Positions 52,201-60,489 of a stretch of 64,000 nt of DNA are shown in pieces. A program made the position numbers and the translations under genes. This DNA is from Streptococcus thalassemiae. GTDB lineage: Bacteria > Bacillota > Bacilli > Lactobacillales > Streptococcaceae. The stretch lies in NCBI RefSeq assembly GCF_903645285.1, contig NZ_CAHJXN010000004.1, forward strand, positions 186,305 to 250,304. Reading direction: 5' to 3'. The notes below the pieces were generated by a model. The model saw only the letters and a program-made list of their open reading frames with translations. It was not told the DNA's origin and made no database searches. Numbering within the stretch: the first letter of the stretch is position 1; every line of letters starts with the position of its first letter.

Positions 52201-55200
52201 CGTTAATCTTTCTCCTCTTGGATTATGAGCATCCGCTTGGCTTTGTACGGTAATCTTAATCGTAGTTGTTGACGGATTATCGTTTTTATCATATGCCGTA
52301 ATGGTTACTGTACTTTCACCTGCTGTTCCAGTTGGTTTACCAGTAATTTGACCATTCGCATACGTTAATCCTTCTGGTAGGCCTGTTACTACGATTGGAT
52401 TTGTATCACGCATTCCAACTCCGCCCGTATTATCTTTAGCCGTTACAGAAATTGGCGTGATGTCTTCACGATTTGTAACTGTGGCATTATTAGCTGTAAT
52501 CGTTGGACCAGTTACGTCTTTTACCTTAATTGGAACATTTACTAAGTCATGTGATCCATCTGAGTAAGTTACTTTCACAACTGCATTTCCTGGTGAACCT
52601 GCTGTTGCTGTTGATGGTTTGCTTACAAGTGAAAGTGTTCCTTTTCCAGGATTGTTTACTTTAGGAGTTAATTTTTCAATTGTAATGTCTTCATTTTGGT
52701 TGACTGTTAATTCCGTTGCAGTTGGAGTGTACTTGTCAGCTTGTTCTTGGACGTGAATTTTAACTTTTTTCGTTGAAGGCGTATTGTTCTTGTCATACGC
52801 TGTAATTGTTAATGTATAGAACCCTTTTCTTGCTGAAGTTTTACCTGTAATGTTTCCATTTGAATATGTTAATCCTGCTGGTAAATTACTTACTGTAATT
52901 GGATTTGTTTCACGCATTCCAACTCCGCCTGCATTATCTTCAGCTGTAATTGGAATTGGTGTGATTTCTTCATTTTTCGTTACAGTTGTTTCTTCTGCTG
53001 TAATTGTTGGTCCTGTTACGTCTCTTACAGTTACTGGAACAGTTACTGTGTCATGTGAACCGTCTGGGTAAGTCACTTTAACAACTGCATTTCCTGCTGA
53101 ACCTGCTGTTTCTGTTGAAGTTGGTTTACTTTGAACAGTTAGTTTTCCTGGGGCAAAGTTTTTCACTTTTTCTTTCACAGCGTCATCCGAAATGGCTTGT
53201 CCTTGATTTACAGTTAATGTTTCTCCAGTTGGATTGTATTTATCCGCTTGTTCTTGAACTTTAATCGTAATGTTCGTTGTAGTTGGGTTTCCATTCTTGT
53301 CATACGCTGTAATCGTTACAGGGTAATCCCCTTTTCCTGCTGTTGGCGTTCCAGTGATTCGATTATTCGCATATGTTAATCCTGTTGGTAATCCAGTTAC
53401 TTCGATTGGATTCTTATCACGTAATCCTACTCCACCTGGATTATCCACAGCTGTTACTGAAATAGGTGCAATTGGCTCATTTTTCGTTACCGTTGCTCCA
53501 TTTGCTGTGATTGTTGGTCCAACTGTATCACGTGCTGTTACCGTAAAGTTGAAGTTTACTGGATCTGCATTATTTCCATCATTATCTGCAGCGTTAAATG
53601 TAATCGTATTTTGTTTACCGATATCTTCAGCTGAAGTTGTAATTGAAATACGAACAACTTTTTCTGTTTCAGTTGTTTTTACTGGTGTATAAGTTGCTTT
53701 ACCTGCATTCACACGACCAAGGTATTTATTTAAGAAATCTGTAGCATTCAATGTAACAGAAGTATTATCTTTTGCTGTTACTGTAAATTCTACTTTTTCA
53801 CCTTCAACGACTGTTTGACTTGACGGTGTAATCGTTAATGTTGGTTTTTGAGCATCTTTTGCATTTTGTTTAGCTGCTGGACTCTCAAGAACCACATTGT
53901 TATCAATTGTCTTAGACACTTTTGCAGATACTTCTTTACCATCTGCTACTTCAAGGTCAGTGATTTTCACAACACCTTGAGGTGTTACAGATACTTTATC
54001 CGTTGGTTTACCATTTACTGTCCAGTTACCTCCTGTTTTAGTAACGGTTACCGTTTCAGGAGTTGTTTTTCCTGTTGGAGTATAAGTCAATGTAATCGTA
54101 TCAATATCTTGAGGATTATTACTATTTGGACGTTTTGGTGGTGTAATTTCCACGCTACCATCTTTATTTGCCACTACGTTAGGTGCTGTTGGAGTCACTG
54201 CAAGAACTACTTGACGCTTAATTTCAGCTGGGGCAAATATTGGTCTAGTTGTACTATTTGTATCTGTATAAGCAGTTGGGAATTTTGCTACAGCATATCG
54301 TGTATATTTACCTGAATTATCAAGTGTTATTCCTGGTTCTAACTTATCTCCAGATTTCCATGTCCATACCATACCTTGAGGTAAATAACTGTTTCCACGA
54401 TCTCTTTGGTCGTTGCTATCTACTACTTTAAGGTAATTATGAGCATCAACATTTGTAGGGCTATTTGCGATATTTAGAGTTGAGCCTACTGGAACTTTTG
54501 CGATACCATTTTCAAGATTTTTAGTTGTAATATCCACAACACGGTACTTGAATTTCAAGTCACTGCTGTCAGCTGCACTGCTTCCCTCTACATGAAGAGT
54601 TCCGATATGTTCTCCTAATGTTTGAGTATCGATTACTCTACCTGAAGACAAGCGAGTTTTATACTTCTTATCTTCTGAACTTCCATCTTTACCCGTTTGA
54701 GCTGTAAAACTAGAAGGTCTTACTCCATACGGAAGATTTCCAACTGTTACTTTTGAGATGGTACCTGAGTTATCCCACACTTTCAATTCAGGGTTAAATT
54801 CAGCACCACGATAGACTGTAAATATTGGTGAATTAGCTGTTTCTGTTAAAGTAACACCATTTAGTGTAGCTTGTGGTTTTTGAACATCTTTTGCAATTGC
54901 TTTTGCAGGATCTGAATCCGCACCATTTCCATTTTTAGTAATAGCAGTTACTTCTGTTAAATCTTTTACTTTATTGGCTGGGATTGTAATTTCACCGTTA
55001 TTTGCATCAATTCGCACATCAGGATTATTTACAGTCCATTTACCATTTGTTCCTTTATTTCCTTCAGCTGTTTTTTGCTTGTTATCTTCACCTGTAAAGC
55101 TTACTTTGATTTTATCTACTTTTGTAAAATCTTGTGGTTTTGCAGTTACATCCCCATTATCCTTAGCTGTCGCAATTGGTTTTGCAGCCTTGTCATCCAC

Positions 55201-57513
55201 AACATGAACGGGTGCATCAACAATAAACGTTCCACGTTGTGGTATTACTACTTCTACCTTACCATAAACAGGTTTTCCTGACTCAGTAGCTTTTGATACA
55301 TCAGGATCTTTAAACCAACGATACGTTGTACCTCCTGGTAAATTATCGGTATTTCCAATACTCTTAATAGCATCTGGGACAACTCCCACTTTTGTAGTTT
55401 GCTCTTTAGAAACTGGTTGGAAAGTATACTGATTTGCCTCCTCTGGTTTCAATGGCAATGTACCGATAATAGCATTTTCACCCGTTCTATAACGAATGCG
55501 TCCTGTAGTTGTATACCCTCCATAGGCAATATACGGATCATTCGCTAAGCGTGATTTGATTTCTGATAACATCGGATTGCTTTTATTTTTATCTACCCAA
55601 TCCGACATAATACTTTGATCCAATTCATCCCCTTCTAAAACTTTTGTTTTAAAAGTTATGATTGAACGTTGACCACGAACAACATTTAATTTATCTTCTA
55701 TAACACCTCTAACAAGATTGTATTCAAGACGGTTCTTCTTGATACCTAACATATCCAGGACTCGAGGGAATGCATCTGCATTAGGCTCTGTCCCATCTCC
55801 GCTATTCTTTCGATAAATATTTCTCTGCCACCCATTTGATGGTTCTATATAATCCAGCCATCCGTCTACATTTTCAGGATAAGATGCCCCCGAACGTCGG
55901 ACACCATCTTTTACATATGCTCGATAAGCTGAATTCTCATATTCCCATGCCGATGCACTTCCAAACTCCTCATGAGATATTTGTTTTCCATCTTTGTATT
56001 TTGTATAAGTAAACTCATACGGATCCCCAACTGTACGCGGAATAGCAAGTGAGATTTTCTTAGAAGAACCTGCAAGAGCATTTGCTGCCGGACCTGAGTC
56101 TAAAATCCAATAGTAATACTTATTGCCATTGTCTTCAACTCGCATCTCACGATACACACGAATGTTATCATAAGCTTGTTCAGCTTTTCCTTTACTTACA
56201 AAAGCATACTGCTTAGTATCTGGTAAGAATACATCGCGGTGTGAATAGTCAATCATAGGGTTTTTATTCCATCCAACACCGAAGTCTGTTACTTTCGTGT
56301 CACGTACTGTACTTGTTCCAGAACCTACTTCTTTCCCATTCTTTTTAATAACTGTTGTAATAACGGCATCGTTCACCATCAATTTCGTATCAACATTGAC
56401 TGTGAAGTATCCATTTGATTGTGATCTAGTCGTGTATTTTTGTCCACCAATTGATATTTCTACATCAGCTTCTGCTGCTGTATATCCATCAACTTGAGCA
56501 ATACCAGCTAAACTGTCATTGAATGATACAGTATCTGTTTTCTTTACAGTAGTATTAGAAACACTTTGTCCATTCACTACTAAGTCAACTCTATCTCCAA
56601 CTTCAATACCTGGGGCATTTAATTTGAAGGCTCCTGTATCATCTAATTTAGAAGTCAGTATCGTTTTCCCATTTTTCTTAATTTCAATTGTCGAAGATGG
56701 TGTTGCATATCCTGTAACAAATCCAGAATTTGCTACAACGAGATCTAATTTTCCACGTTTGGTATTTTTATCAATAGGTGCTGAGCGAAGATCAGATCCT
56801 TCTTCCATGGTTTCGCCATTACGTGAATCACGAGACCCAGTATTAGCAATCGTATTTTTGCCTTCTTTTACTACTTTTTCAGGAGTGCCAATCTTAGGCA
56901 TTGAAGATAATATAAACAATTTATCGCTAAGCGTTTTAGCTGCCGCATCTACTTCAGCTTGTGTTAACCCAAGACTATTGTTATTAAGCACACTATTAGC
57001 TGTTTCTAAATCTGCCTGGATTGCAGCAAGGGTCGAAGCTGGAGCTTTTTCTTTGTTGACTTTATCCAAGAGTTCTTGAACTTTTGTAATATTAGCCTGT
57101 AATTTAGTCTTATCTAATGTTTGTTTTTCAACTACCTCTTTATCAAGGGCAGTAGTCTCGTTTTCAGATGCATTCTCAGTTGAAGTTTCAGGTAGTTTCT
57201 CAGATAAAGTCTCAGCCGGATTCTCAGCTGTGGTTAGTGATTTTTCTTCTTTACCTGTAGTTAGAGAATCTTCTGTTTTAGGCAAATCTACTATTGTAGC
57301 AGTATGAGCCTCTTCTTTATCTGGGATAACCGGTGCTTCAGTAGTATCTGAAACTTGAGCAGCTTCAACTCGGACAGCCTGATGCCCAGACAAAAACAGT
57401 AGTGCCGCAACAGCTACTGAAGCTGCACCAAAGCTATATTTACGAATAGAAAAGCGTAAAACCTTTTCACGTTGGTGTCGATTTACTTTATATGAATTCG
57501 ATTTGTGTTCCAT
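46285..57513 (-). CDS. Giant YSIRK/LPNTG wall-anchored repeat adhesin
   Basis: A 3742-residue surface protein. In order: a YSIRK-type signal (FSIRKYSFGAASVAVAALLFL); a Thr/Glu-rich stretch and helical segment (about 60-200); two small Ig-like domains (about 245-400); an aromatic-rich globular region (about 408-773) of no family I know; further Ig-like modules; seven Ig-like units alternating with Rib-like units (period about 504-516 bp, roughly 50460-53530); 13 YPDG/Rib-like repeats of exactly 92 residues; and a C-terminal sortase signal LPNTG, hydrophobic helix and KKK tail. The ATG at 57513 has GGGAGGAGAA upstream; a TTG at 57525 is rejected. It should bind host or bacterial ligands; none can be named. 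Confidence 0.93.
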   Translation of the reverse strand: MEHKSNSYKVNRHQREKVLRFSIRKYSFGAASVAVAALLFLSGHQAVRVEAAQVSDTTEAPVIPDKEEAHTATIVDLPKTEDSLTTGKEEKSLTTAENPAETLSEKLPETSTENASENETTALDKEVVEKQTLDKTKLQANITKVQELLDKVNKEKAPASTLAAIQADLETANSVLNNNSLGLTQAEVDAAAKTLSDKLFILSSMPKIGTPEKVVKEGKNTIANTGSRDSRNGETMEEGSDLRSAPIDKNTKRGKLDLVVANSGFVTGYATPSSTIEIKKNGKTILTSKLDDTGAFKLNAPGIEVGDRVDLVVNGQSVSNTTVKKTDTVSFNDSLAGIAQVDGYTAAEADVEISIGGQKYTTRSQSNGYFTVNVDTKLMVNDAVITTVIKKNGKEVGSGTSTVRDTKVTDFGVGWNKNPMIDYSHRDVFLPDTKQYAFVSKGKAEQAYDNIRVYREMRVEDNGNKYYYWILDSGPAANALAGSSKKISLAIPRTVGDPYEFTYTKYKDGKQISHEEFGSASAWEYENSAYRAYVKDGVRRSGASYPENVDGWLDYIEPSNGWQRNIYRKNSGDGTEPNADAFPRVLDMLGIKKNRLEYNLVRGVIEDKLNVVRGQRSIITFKTKVLEGDELDQSIMSDWVDKNKSNPMLSEIKSRLANDPYIAYGGYTTTGRIRYRTGENAIIGTLPLKPEEANQYTFQPVSKEQTTKVGVVPDAIKSIGNTDNLPGGTTYRWFKDPDVSKATESGKPVYGKVEVVIPQRGTFIVDAPVHVVDDKAAKPIATAKDNGDVTAKPQDFTKVDKIKVSFTGEDNKQKTAEGNKGTNGKWTVNNPDVRIDANNGEITIPANKVKDLTEVTAITKNGNGADSDPAKAIAKDVQKPQATLNGVTLTETANSPIFTVYRGAEFNPELKVWDNSGTISKVTVGNLPYGVRPSSFTAQTGKDGSSEDKKYKTRLSSGRVIDTQTLGEHIGTLHVEGSSAADSSDLKFKYRVVDITTKNLENGIAKVPVGSTLNIANSPTNVDAHNYLKVVDSNDQRDRGNSYLPQGMVWTWKSGDKLEPGITLDNSGKYTRYAVAKFPTAYTDTNSTTRPIFAPAEIKRQVVLAVTPTAPNVVANKDGSVEITPPKRPNSNNPQDIDTITLTYTPTGKTTPETVTVTKTGGNWTVNGKPTDKVSVTPQGVVKITDLEVADGKEVSAKVSKTIDNNVVLESPAAKQNAKDAQKPTLTITPSSQTVVEGEKVEFTVTAKDNTSVTLNATDFLNKYLGRVNAGKATYTPVKTTETEKVVRISITTSAEDIGKQNTITFNAADNDGNNADPVNFNFTVTARDTVGPTITANGATVTKNEPIAPISVTAVDNPGGVGLRDKNPIEVTGLPTGLTYANNRITGTPTAGKGDYPVTITAYDKNGNPTTTNITIKVQEQADKYNPTGETLTVNQGQAISDDAVKEKVKNFAPGKLTVQSKPTSTETAGSAGNAVVKVTYPDGSHDTVTVPVTVRDVTGPTITAEETTVTKNEEITPIPITAEDNAGGVGMRETNPITVSNLPAGLTYSNGNITGKTSARKGFYTLTITAYDKNNTPSTKKVKIHVQEQADKYTPTATELTVNQNEDITIEKLTPKVNNPGKGTLSLVSKPSTATAGSPGNAVVKVTYSDGSHDLVNVPIKVKDVTGPTITANNATVTNREDITPISVTAKDNTGGVGMRDTNPIVVTGLPEGLTYANGQITGKPTGTAGESTVTITAYDKNDNPSTTTIKITVQSQADAHNPRGERLTVDQNHVIEDSEVIAKVKDYAPATQLTVKSKPTTAVVGNPEDAVVTVTYPDGSFEDVNVPVTVRDTSVADTTGPTIIAEGATVTKNEEITPIPIRAEDNPGGVGMRDNDPIVVEGLPNGLTFTDGKITGKPTADKGEYPVTITAFDKNGNRSEAPIKITIIVQEQKDKYTPTAEGLTVNQGHEITDDEVKAKVKDYAPGSLTVTSKPSTAKTDNVPNAVVTVTYPDGSSETVDVPVTVKDVTGPTITADGATVTRNEPITPIPVNVADNEGGRGLREENPVEVTGLPDGLTYANGEITGTPAKTAEKGGYTVTIKATDKDGNSTEKQITITVQTQADKYNPTGDSLKVDQGHTITDDEVTGKVKDNGPGELTVTSTPSTSTFGDAGNAIVKVTYPDGSTDEVKVPVTVSDVTGPKVTADGATVTKNEPITPIKVTVKDNEGGRGLREENPVEVTGLPDGLTYANGEITGTPTAPKGDYPVTIKAYDKDGNETTETITIKVQEQADKYNPTGEGLTVDQNHVIEDSEVIAKVKGNGPGTVTVVSKPSTVTKGNVGNAVAKVTYPDGSSEEVTVPVTVKDVTGPTITAEGATVTKNEPITPIPVTVTDNEGGSGLREENPVEVTDLPEGLTYANGQITGTPTGNKGDYTVTIKAHDKDGNVTTQTITITVQEQADKYNPKYDDGSGIPGAKVEVPVKEEAGKTIPEGTKFESLTPGITVDDKGKVTVTIPEDKNPGDEIPGTIKVTYPDGSKEEVPVKVTVTTPDRDIYTPKYDDGEGKPGGTVELPLKEKDGKTIPEGTKFESLTPGITVDDKGKVTVTIPEDKNPGDEFPGTIKVTYPDGSKEEVPVRVTVTNKDKDKYTPEYDKGNGKPGGTVELPLKEKAGKEIPEGTKFESDTPGITVGKDGTVTITIPEGAKPGDKITGEITVTYPDGSKDIVPVEVTVREKDKDIYTPEYDKGNGKPGGTVELPLKEKAGKPIPEGTKFQSDTPGITVGKDGTVTVTIPEGAKPGDKITGEITVTYPDGSKDIVPVEVTVREKDKDIYTPEYDKGNGKPGGTVELPLKEKAGKPIPEGTKFQSDTPGITVGKDGTVTVTIPEGAKPGDKITGEITVTYPDGSKDIVPVEVTVREKDKDIYTPEYDKGNGKPGGTVELPLKEKAGKEIPEGTKFQSDTPGITVGKDGTVTVTIPEGAKPGDKITGTITVTYPDDSKDIVPVEVTVREKDKDIYTPEYDKGNGKPGGTVELPLKEKAGKEIPEGTKFESDTPGITVGKDGTVTVTIPEGAKPGDKITGTITVTYPDGSKDEVPVEVTVREKDKDIYTPEYDKGNGKPGGTVELPLKEKAGKEIPEGTKFESDNPGITVGKDGTVTVTIPEGAKPGDKITGEITVTYPDDSKDIVPVEVTVREKDKDIYTPEYDKGNGKPGGTVELPLKEKAGKEIPEGTKFESDNPGITVGKDGTVTVTIPEGAKPGDKITGEITVTYPDDSKDIVPVEVTVREKDKDIYTPEYDKGNGKPGGTVELPLKEKAGKEIPEGTKFQSDTPGITVGKDGTVTVTIPEGAKPGDKITGTITVTYPDDSKDIVPVEVTVREKDKDIYTPEYDKGNGKPGGTVELPLKEKAGKEIPEGTKFQSDNPGITVDKDGKVTVTIPEGAKPGDKITGTITVTYPDDSKDIVPVEVTVREKDKDIYTPEYDKGNGKPGGTVELPLKEKAGKEIPEGTKFESDTPGITVGKDGTVTITIPEGAKPGDKITGEITVTYPDGSKDIVPVEVTVREKDKDIYTPEYDKGNGKPGGTVELPLKEKAGKPIPEGTKFESDTPGITVGKDGTVTVTIPEGAKPGDKITGEITVTYPDGSKDIVPVEVTVREKDKDIYTPEYDKGNGKPGTKVEIPVTPDTNGDSGQDTPAPTTPIPDAVTPNADHEDTTDASDNGAKSNDSQNVLPNTGTESNATLASLGLLGLLSGFGLVARKKKED
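46594..50181 (-). repeat. Thirteen tandem 276-bp coding repeats in the adhesin
   Basis: Unit boundaries fall every 276 bases exactly (46594, 46870, 47146 and so on to 50181). Eleven units (46594-49629) are nearly identical. The two most N-terminal (49630-49905 and 49906-50181) are diverged. A unit begins YTPEYDKGNGKPGG and contains IPEGTKF and VTYPDGSKD. A partial fourteenth unit runs into the wall-anchor region. Confidence 0.97.
50460..53530 (-). repeat. Seven Ig-like/Rib-like composite repeats in the adhesin
   Basis: Copies begin near 53530, 53022, 52520, 52016, 51490, 50982 and 50473 (minus strand), each with a TGPTI or similar start, a GLPxGLTYANG core, and a Rib-like half ending VTYPDGS. 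They are diverged, unlike the C-terminal array. The last copy keeps only the Ig-like half before the 276-bp array starts. Confidence 0.88.
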
Positions 57514-57620
57514 TTCTCCTCCCAAGGAAAATATAATAAAAAAGCAATCTTTATAACTTCAACTCCTTAAAAAGAGTTAAGCTACAAAAATCACTATGAT
57601 GATTGCTATAGGCAAATAAC

Positions 57621-57737
57621 ATCACAGCCATCACAGCCATCACAGCTATCACAGCTATCACAGCTATCACAGCTATCACAGCTATCACAGCTATCACAGC
57701 TATCACAGCTATCACAGCTATCACAGCTATCACAGCT
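57621..57737 (-). repeat. Thirteen tandem 9-bp repeats in the adhesin 5' leader
   Basis: On the plus strand two copies of ATCACAGCC (57621-57638) and eleven perfect copies of ATCACAGCT (57639-57737). The promoter -10 at 57739-57744 ends 1 base before the array, so the transcript should start within the first unit and carry the array as AGCUGUGAU repeats. The remaining leader to 57514 has a small stem (AACTC/GAGTT). Confidence 0.95.
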
Positions 57738-57738
57738 A

Positions 57739-57767
57739 ATTATACCATTTTCAACATATTTAAACAA
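57739..57767 (-). promoter_or_regulatory. Promoter of the adhesin gene
   Basis: On the minus strand TTGTTT (57767-57762), 17 bp, TATAAT (57744-57739) preceded by TGG. The expected start is near 57732, about 220 bases from the ATG. Confidence 0.7.
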
Positions 57768-57854
57768 CTATAAATCGGTTTGTTTTATCAAATAAATTTA
57801 AAAATATTTAGCAAAATATTTAATTGTTTTATAAAATATCAATATATTATATTT

Positions 57855-57882
57855 TATAAAAAAAAGAGAGGTTTCCCTCTCT
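57855..57882 (-). terminator. Terminator of the hprK-lgt-DUF948-ytxH operon
   Basis: On the minus strand AGAGAGG, loop GAAA, CCTCTCT, then a T run. It lies 8 bases after the stop at 57890. The stretch 57783-57850 is almost pure A and T. Confidence 0.85.
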
Positions 57883-57889
57883 GTCAAAT

Positions 57890-58285
57890 CTAGATTTTTT
57901 CTTCTTTGATATCAATCACAATCTCTTCTGATTCATCAAGAATTTCGGCCTTTTCTTGCCATTGCTCCTTAAGATTATTGAATTGATTTTTTGATGCTTC
58001 TGTCGCTTGAAAAGCATAGGATTTAGCTTGAGCAAGTACACTGTCCACAGTGATTTCACCTGACTCAACCTGTTCTTTGGTTTTCAGAACGAAATCTGTA
58101 GCCTGCTCCTTGACTTCTGTCAGTTTTTCACAGACCTGCTCCTTGGCATACTCAGGATCTTCTCTCAAATCATCCAGAAAATCTTGAGCCTGACTGCAAA
58201 CTTGTTTGCCCTTGTCGCTTGTTAAAAACAAGGCAAGAGCTGCACCTGAAACGGTTCCTAAAAGGATTGAGGATAGTTTACCCAT
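57890..58285 (-). CDS. YtxH domain-containing protein
   Basis: A 131-residue protein with an N-terminal hydrophobic/glycine segment (SILLGTVSGAALALFL) typical of YtxH, followed by a long charged helical region. It is probably membrane-attached and may be stress-related; the function is unknown. It follows the DUF948 gene by 15 bases, a common pairing. Confidence 0.85.
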   Translation of the reverse strand: MGKLSSILLGTVSGAALALFLTSDKGKQVCSQAQDFLDDLREDPEYAKEQVCEKLTEVKEQATDFVLKTKEQVESGEITVDSVLAQAKSYAFQATEASKNQFNNLKEQWQEKAEILDESEEIVIDIKEEKI

Positions 58286-58300
58286 AAGGATTCTCCTTTT

Positions 58301-58684
58301 TTATTTTTTTAAAAATTTACTTGCGAGACGAAGAGCTGACAAACTTGCCCCAGTCTTGAGTGTTTTTGAACCAGCTGATGAAGCTTTCTTACTCAAGACA
58401 CGCGCATGGTCATTGAGATCTGAAACGGATAGAGATAAATCTGCAACAGCACTAAAGAGTGGATCAATCGTTGCCATCTTGACATTGATATCATCTGCCA
58501 AGACATTAACCTTAGCCAGCAACTCATTGGTGTGATGCAAGGTCACATCCACATCTGAAGTCAAGGTTTTAATCGTCTTTTCTGTTTCATCAATAACACG
58601 TCCAAGCTTTTGTACAGTAATGATTAGATAGACTAAAAAGACAATCAAAGCTAGGGCAACAAGAATATATGCAACTTCTAACAT
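58301..58684 (-). CDS. DUF948 domain-containing protein
   Basis: A 127-residue protein with one N-terminal membrane helix (about 3-25) and a coiled-coil-like rest (VIDETEKTIKTLTSDVDV), the DUF948 pattern. Its function is unknown. It starts directly at the lgt stop. Confidence 0.85.
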   Translation of the reverse strand: MLEVAYILVALALIVFLVYLIITVQKLGRVIDETEKTIKTLTSDVDVTLHHTNELLAKVNVLADDINVKMATIDPLFSAVADLSLSVSDLNDHARVLSKKASSAGSKTLKTGASLSALRLASKFLKK

Positions 58685-59473
58685 TTAGTTTTCCTCCTCT
58701 GTAATATAGTAAGGGGCCTTCTTTCGATTTTGATAAATAACGATCATTATACCGAGACCGATAAGGACAACTGATAGCCATTGAGACACTCGAAGTCCAA
58801 AGAACATGAGGCTATCTGTTCGCATGCCTTCAATAACCATACGACCGAAACCATACCAAATCAAGTAGAAAGCAGTGATATGACCTCGTCTGAGACTCTT
58901 CCATTTTCTTCTGAATATCAAAATCAAGGCAAAGCCAAGCAGATTCCATAGAGACTCATAAAGGAAAGTCGGTTGACGGTAGCTCCCCTCAATATACATC
59001 TGGTCACGGATAAAGGCAGGTAGATAATTCAGATTATCCACTGCTGCACCATAAGCTTCTTGGTTAAAGAAATTGCCCCAGCGTCCCAAACTTTGGGCAA
59101 TCATGACGCTAGGCGCCGCAATATCTAGGAAATCCCAAGTATTGATGAGTTTACGATCAGCAAAGATATAGAGCACAAGAGCCCCGGTAATCAAACCACC
59201 GTAAATAGCCAAACCACCATTCCAAATGGCAAAAATCTCTCCTACATTCTGACTATAATAATCAAAACGGAAAATGACATAGTAGAGACGAGCTCCTAAA
59301 ATAGCCAAAGGAAAGGCTATCAAGATAAAATCTAAAATATCGTCTGGTATAATCTTCTTTCTAGGCGCTTCTTTCATGGTCAAATAAACCGCAAGAATCA
59401 AGCCTGTCACAATACATAAGGCATACCAACGAATGGCTAGGGGTCCTAGTTGAATAGCAATTGGATCAAGCAT
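58685..59473 (-). CDS. lgt: Prolipoprotein diacylglyceryl transferase
   Basis: A 262-residue membrane enzyme with about seven helices that adds diacylglycerol to lipobox cysteines, the first step of lipoprotein maturation. The signature [13 protein letters not shown] is near 133-145 and GARLYY is near 61. The ATG at 59473 gives the usual length and overlaps the hprK end by 8 bases. Confidence 0.96.
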   Translation of the reverse strand: MLDPIAIQLGPLAIRWYALCIVTGLILAVYLTMKEAPRKKIIPDDILDFILIAFPLAILGARLYYVIFRFDYYSQNVGEIFAIWNGGLAIYGGLITGALVLYIFADRKLINTWDFLDIAAPSVMIAQSLGRWGNFFNQEAYGAAVDNLNYLPAFIRDQMYIEGSYRQPTFLYESLWNLLGFALILIFRRKWKSLRRGHITAFYLIWYGFGRMVIEGMRTDSLMFFGLRVSQWLSVVLIGLGIMIVIYQNRKKAPYYITEEEN

Positions 59474-60401
59474 TTTGCACCTCATTTCGAGCGATGAGAT
59501 TTGTCAAGCGTTCTTCGAACAAACGAGTCGCATCAAAGCCCATTTCCTTGGCACGATAATTCATGGCAGCAGCCTCAATCACGACAGAAATATTACGACC
59601 TGTTTTAACTGGGATACGGATACGAGGAATGGCTACGCCAGAAATTTCAAGTTCCTCTGGATTGTTTCCAAGACGATCAAAAGTCTTATGCGTATCGTAA
59701 TTTTCCAAATAGACAGCAAGCTGAACCTGTGAAGAATCCTTGACAGCACTGGCACCGTAGAGACTCATAACATCGATAATCCCAACTCCACGAATTTCAA
59801 TCAAGTGTTTCAAAATTTCAGCTGGTTCACCCCAGAGAGTAATCTCATCCTTGGCAAAGATATCAACACGGTCATCGGCTACCAAACGGTGACCACGTTT
59901 GACAAGTTCCAGACCTGTCTCACTCTTACCAATTCCACTATCTCCCTGAATCAAGACGCCCATTCCATAGATATCCATCAAGACTCCATGCACACTGGTC
60001 CGTTCTGCCAAACGAGAATCCAGATAGCTAGATAACTCTCCAGACAAACGACTAGTAGCCGTACGGCTGGTTAAAATGGCAATCTTACATTCTCTGGCTG
60101 CCTTTAACATCTCCTCTGGAACCACCAAACCACGGGCAACAATGACCGCAGGTGTCTCAGGTAGAAACATTTTTTTCAAAACTTCATAACGGCTGTTGGA
60201 AGGCATGCTAATCAGATAAGACCACTCCTTCATCCCCAAGAGCTGAATCCGCTCTGGCGTGTAGTAGTCAAAGTAGCCTGTCATTTCAAGACCAGGTCGC
60301 GTAATATCCGCTATATTGATTTCCTTTTCAAGCAATTCTGGTTCGCCATAGACAATGTCTAGTCTAAGCTTTTCAATCACTTCTTTTACTAAAACCGACA
60401 T
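59466..60401 (-). CDS. hprK: HPr kinase/phosphorylase
   Basis: A 311-residue regulator that phosphorylates HPr at Ser46 and so controls CcpA-mediated catabolite repression. The P-loop GDSGIGKSE lies near 152-160, HRLVADD near 171, and the C-terminal signature [10 protein letters not shown] near 203. The ATG at 60401 follows GGAGG; tandem upstream codons are less well spaced. It heads the hprK-lgt operon. Confidence 0.96.
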   Translation of the reverse strand: MSVLVKEVIEKLRLDIVYGEPELLEKEINIADITRPGLEMTGYFDYYTPERIQLLGMKEWSYLISMPSNSRYEVLKKMFLPETPAVIVARGLVVPEEMLKAARECKIAILTSRTATSRLSGELSSYLDSRLAERTSVHGVLMDIYGMGVLIQGDSGIGKSETGLELVKRGHRLVADDRVDIFAKDEITLWGEPAEILKHLIEIRGVGIIDVMSLYGASAVKDSSQVQLAVYLENYDTHKTFDRLGNNPEELEISGVAIPRIRIPVKTGRNISVVIEAAAMNYRAKEMGFDATRLFEERLTNLIARNEVQNA

Positions 60402-60432
60402 CATTTCCTCCTTCAATCGAGTTCTTTTTACT

Positions 60433-60438
60433 ATTATA
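60433..60438 (-). promoter_or_regulatory. Extended -10 promoter of hprK
   Basis: On the minus strand TGA-TATAAT. The -35 position (TGAAAT) is weak. Confidence 0.5.
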
Positions 60439-60489
60439 TCAAATTGTAGGAGGATATTTCAGATTTTTGCAGGCTTTGGAGTATTTATT

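Noticed and set aside
54249-54431. Plus-strand short frames within the adhesin N-terminal half
   Set aside because: No ribosome sites or family features; they are opposite a long coding frame.
57621-57737. Tandem array considered as a CRISPR
   Set aside because: The unit is 9 bp with no spacers and no cas genes nearby; it is a simple tandem repeat.
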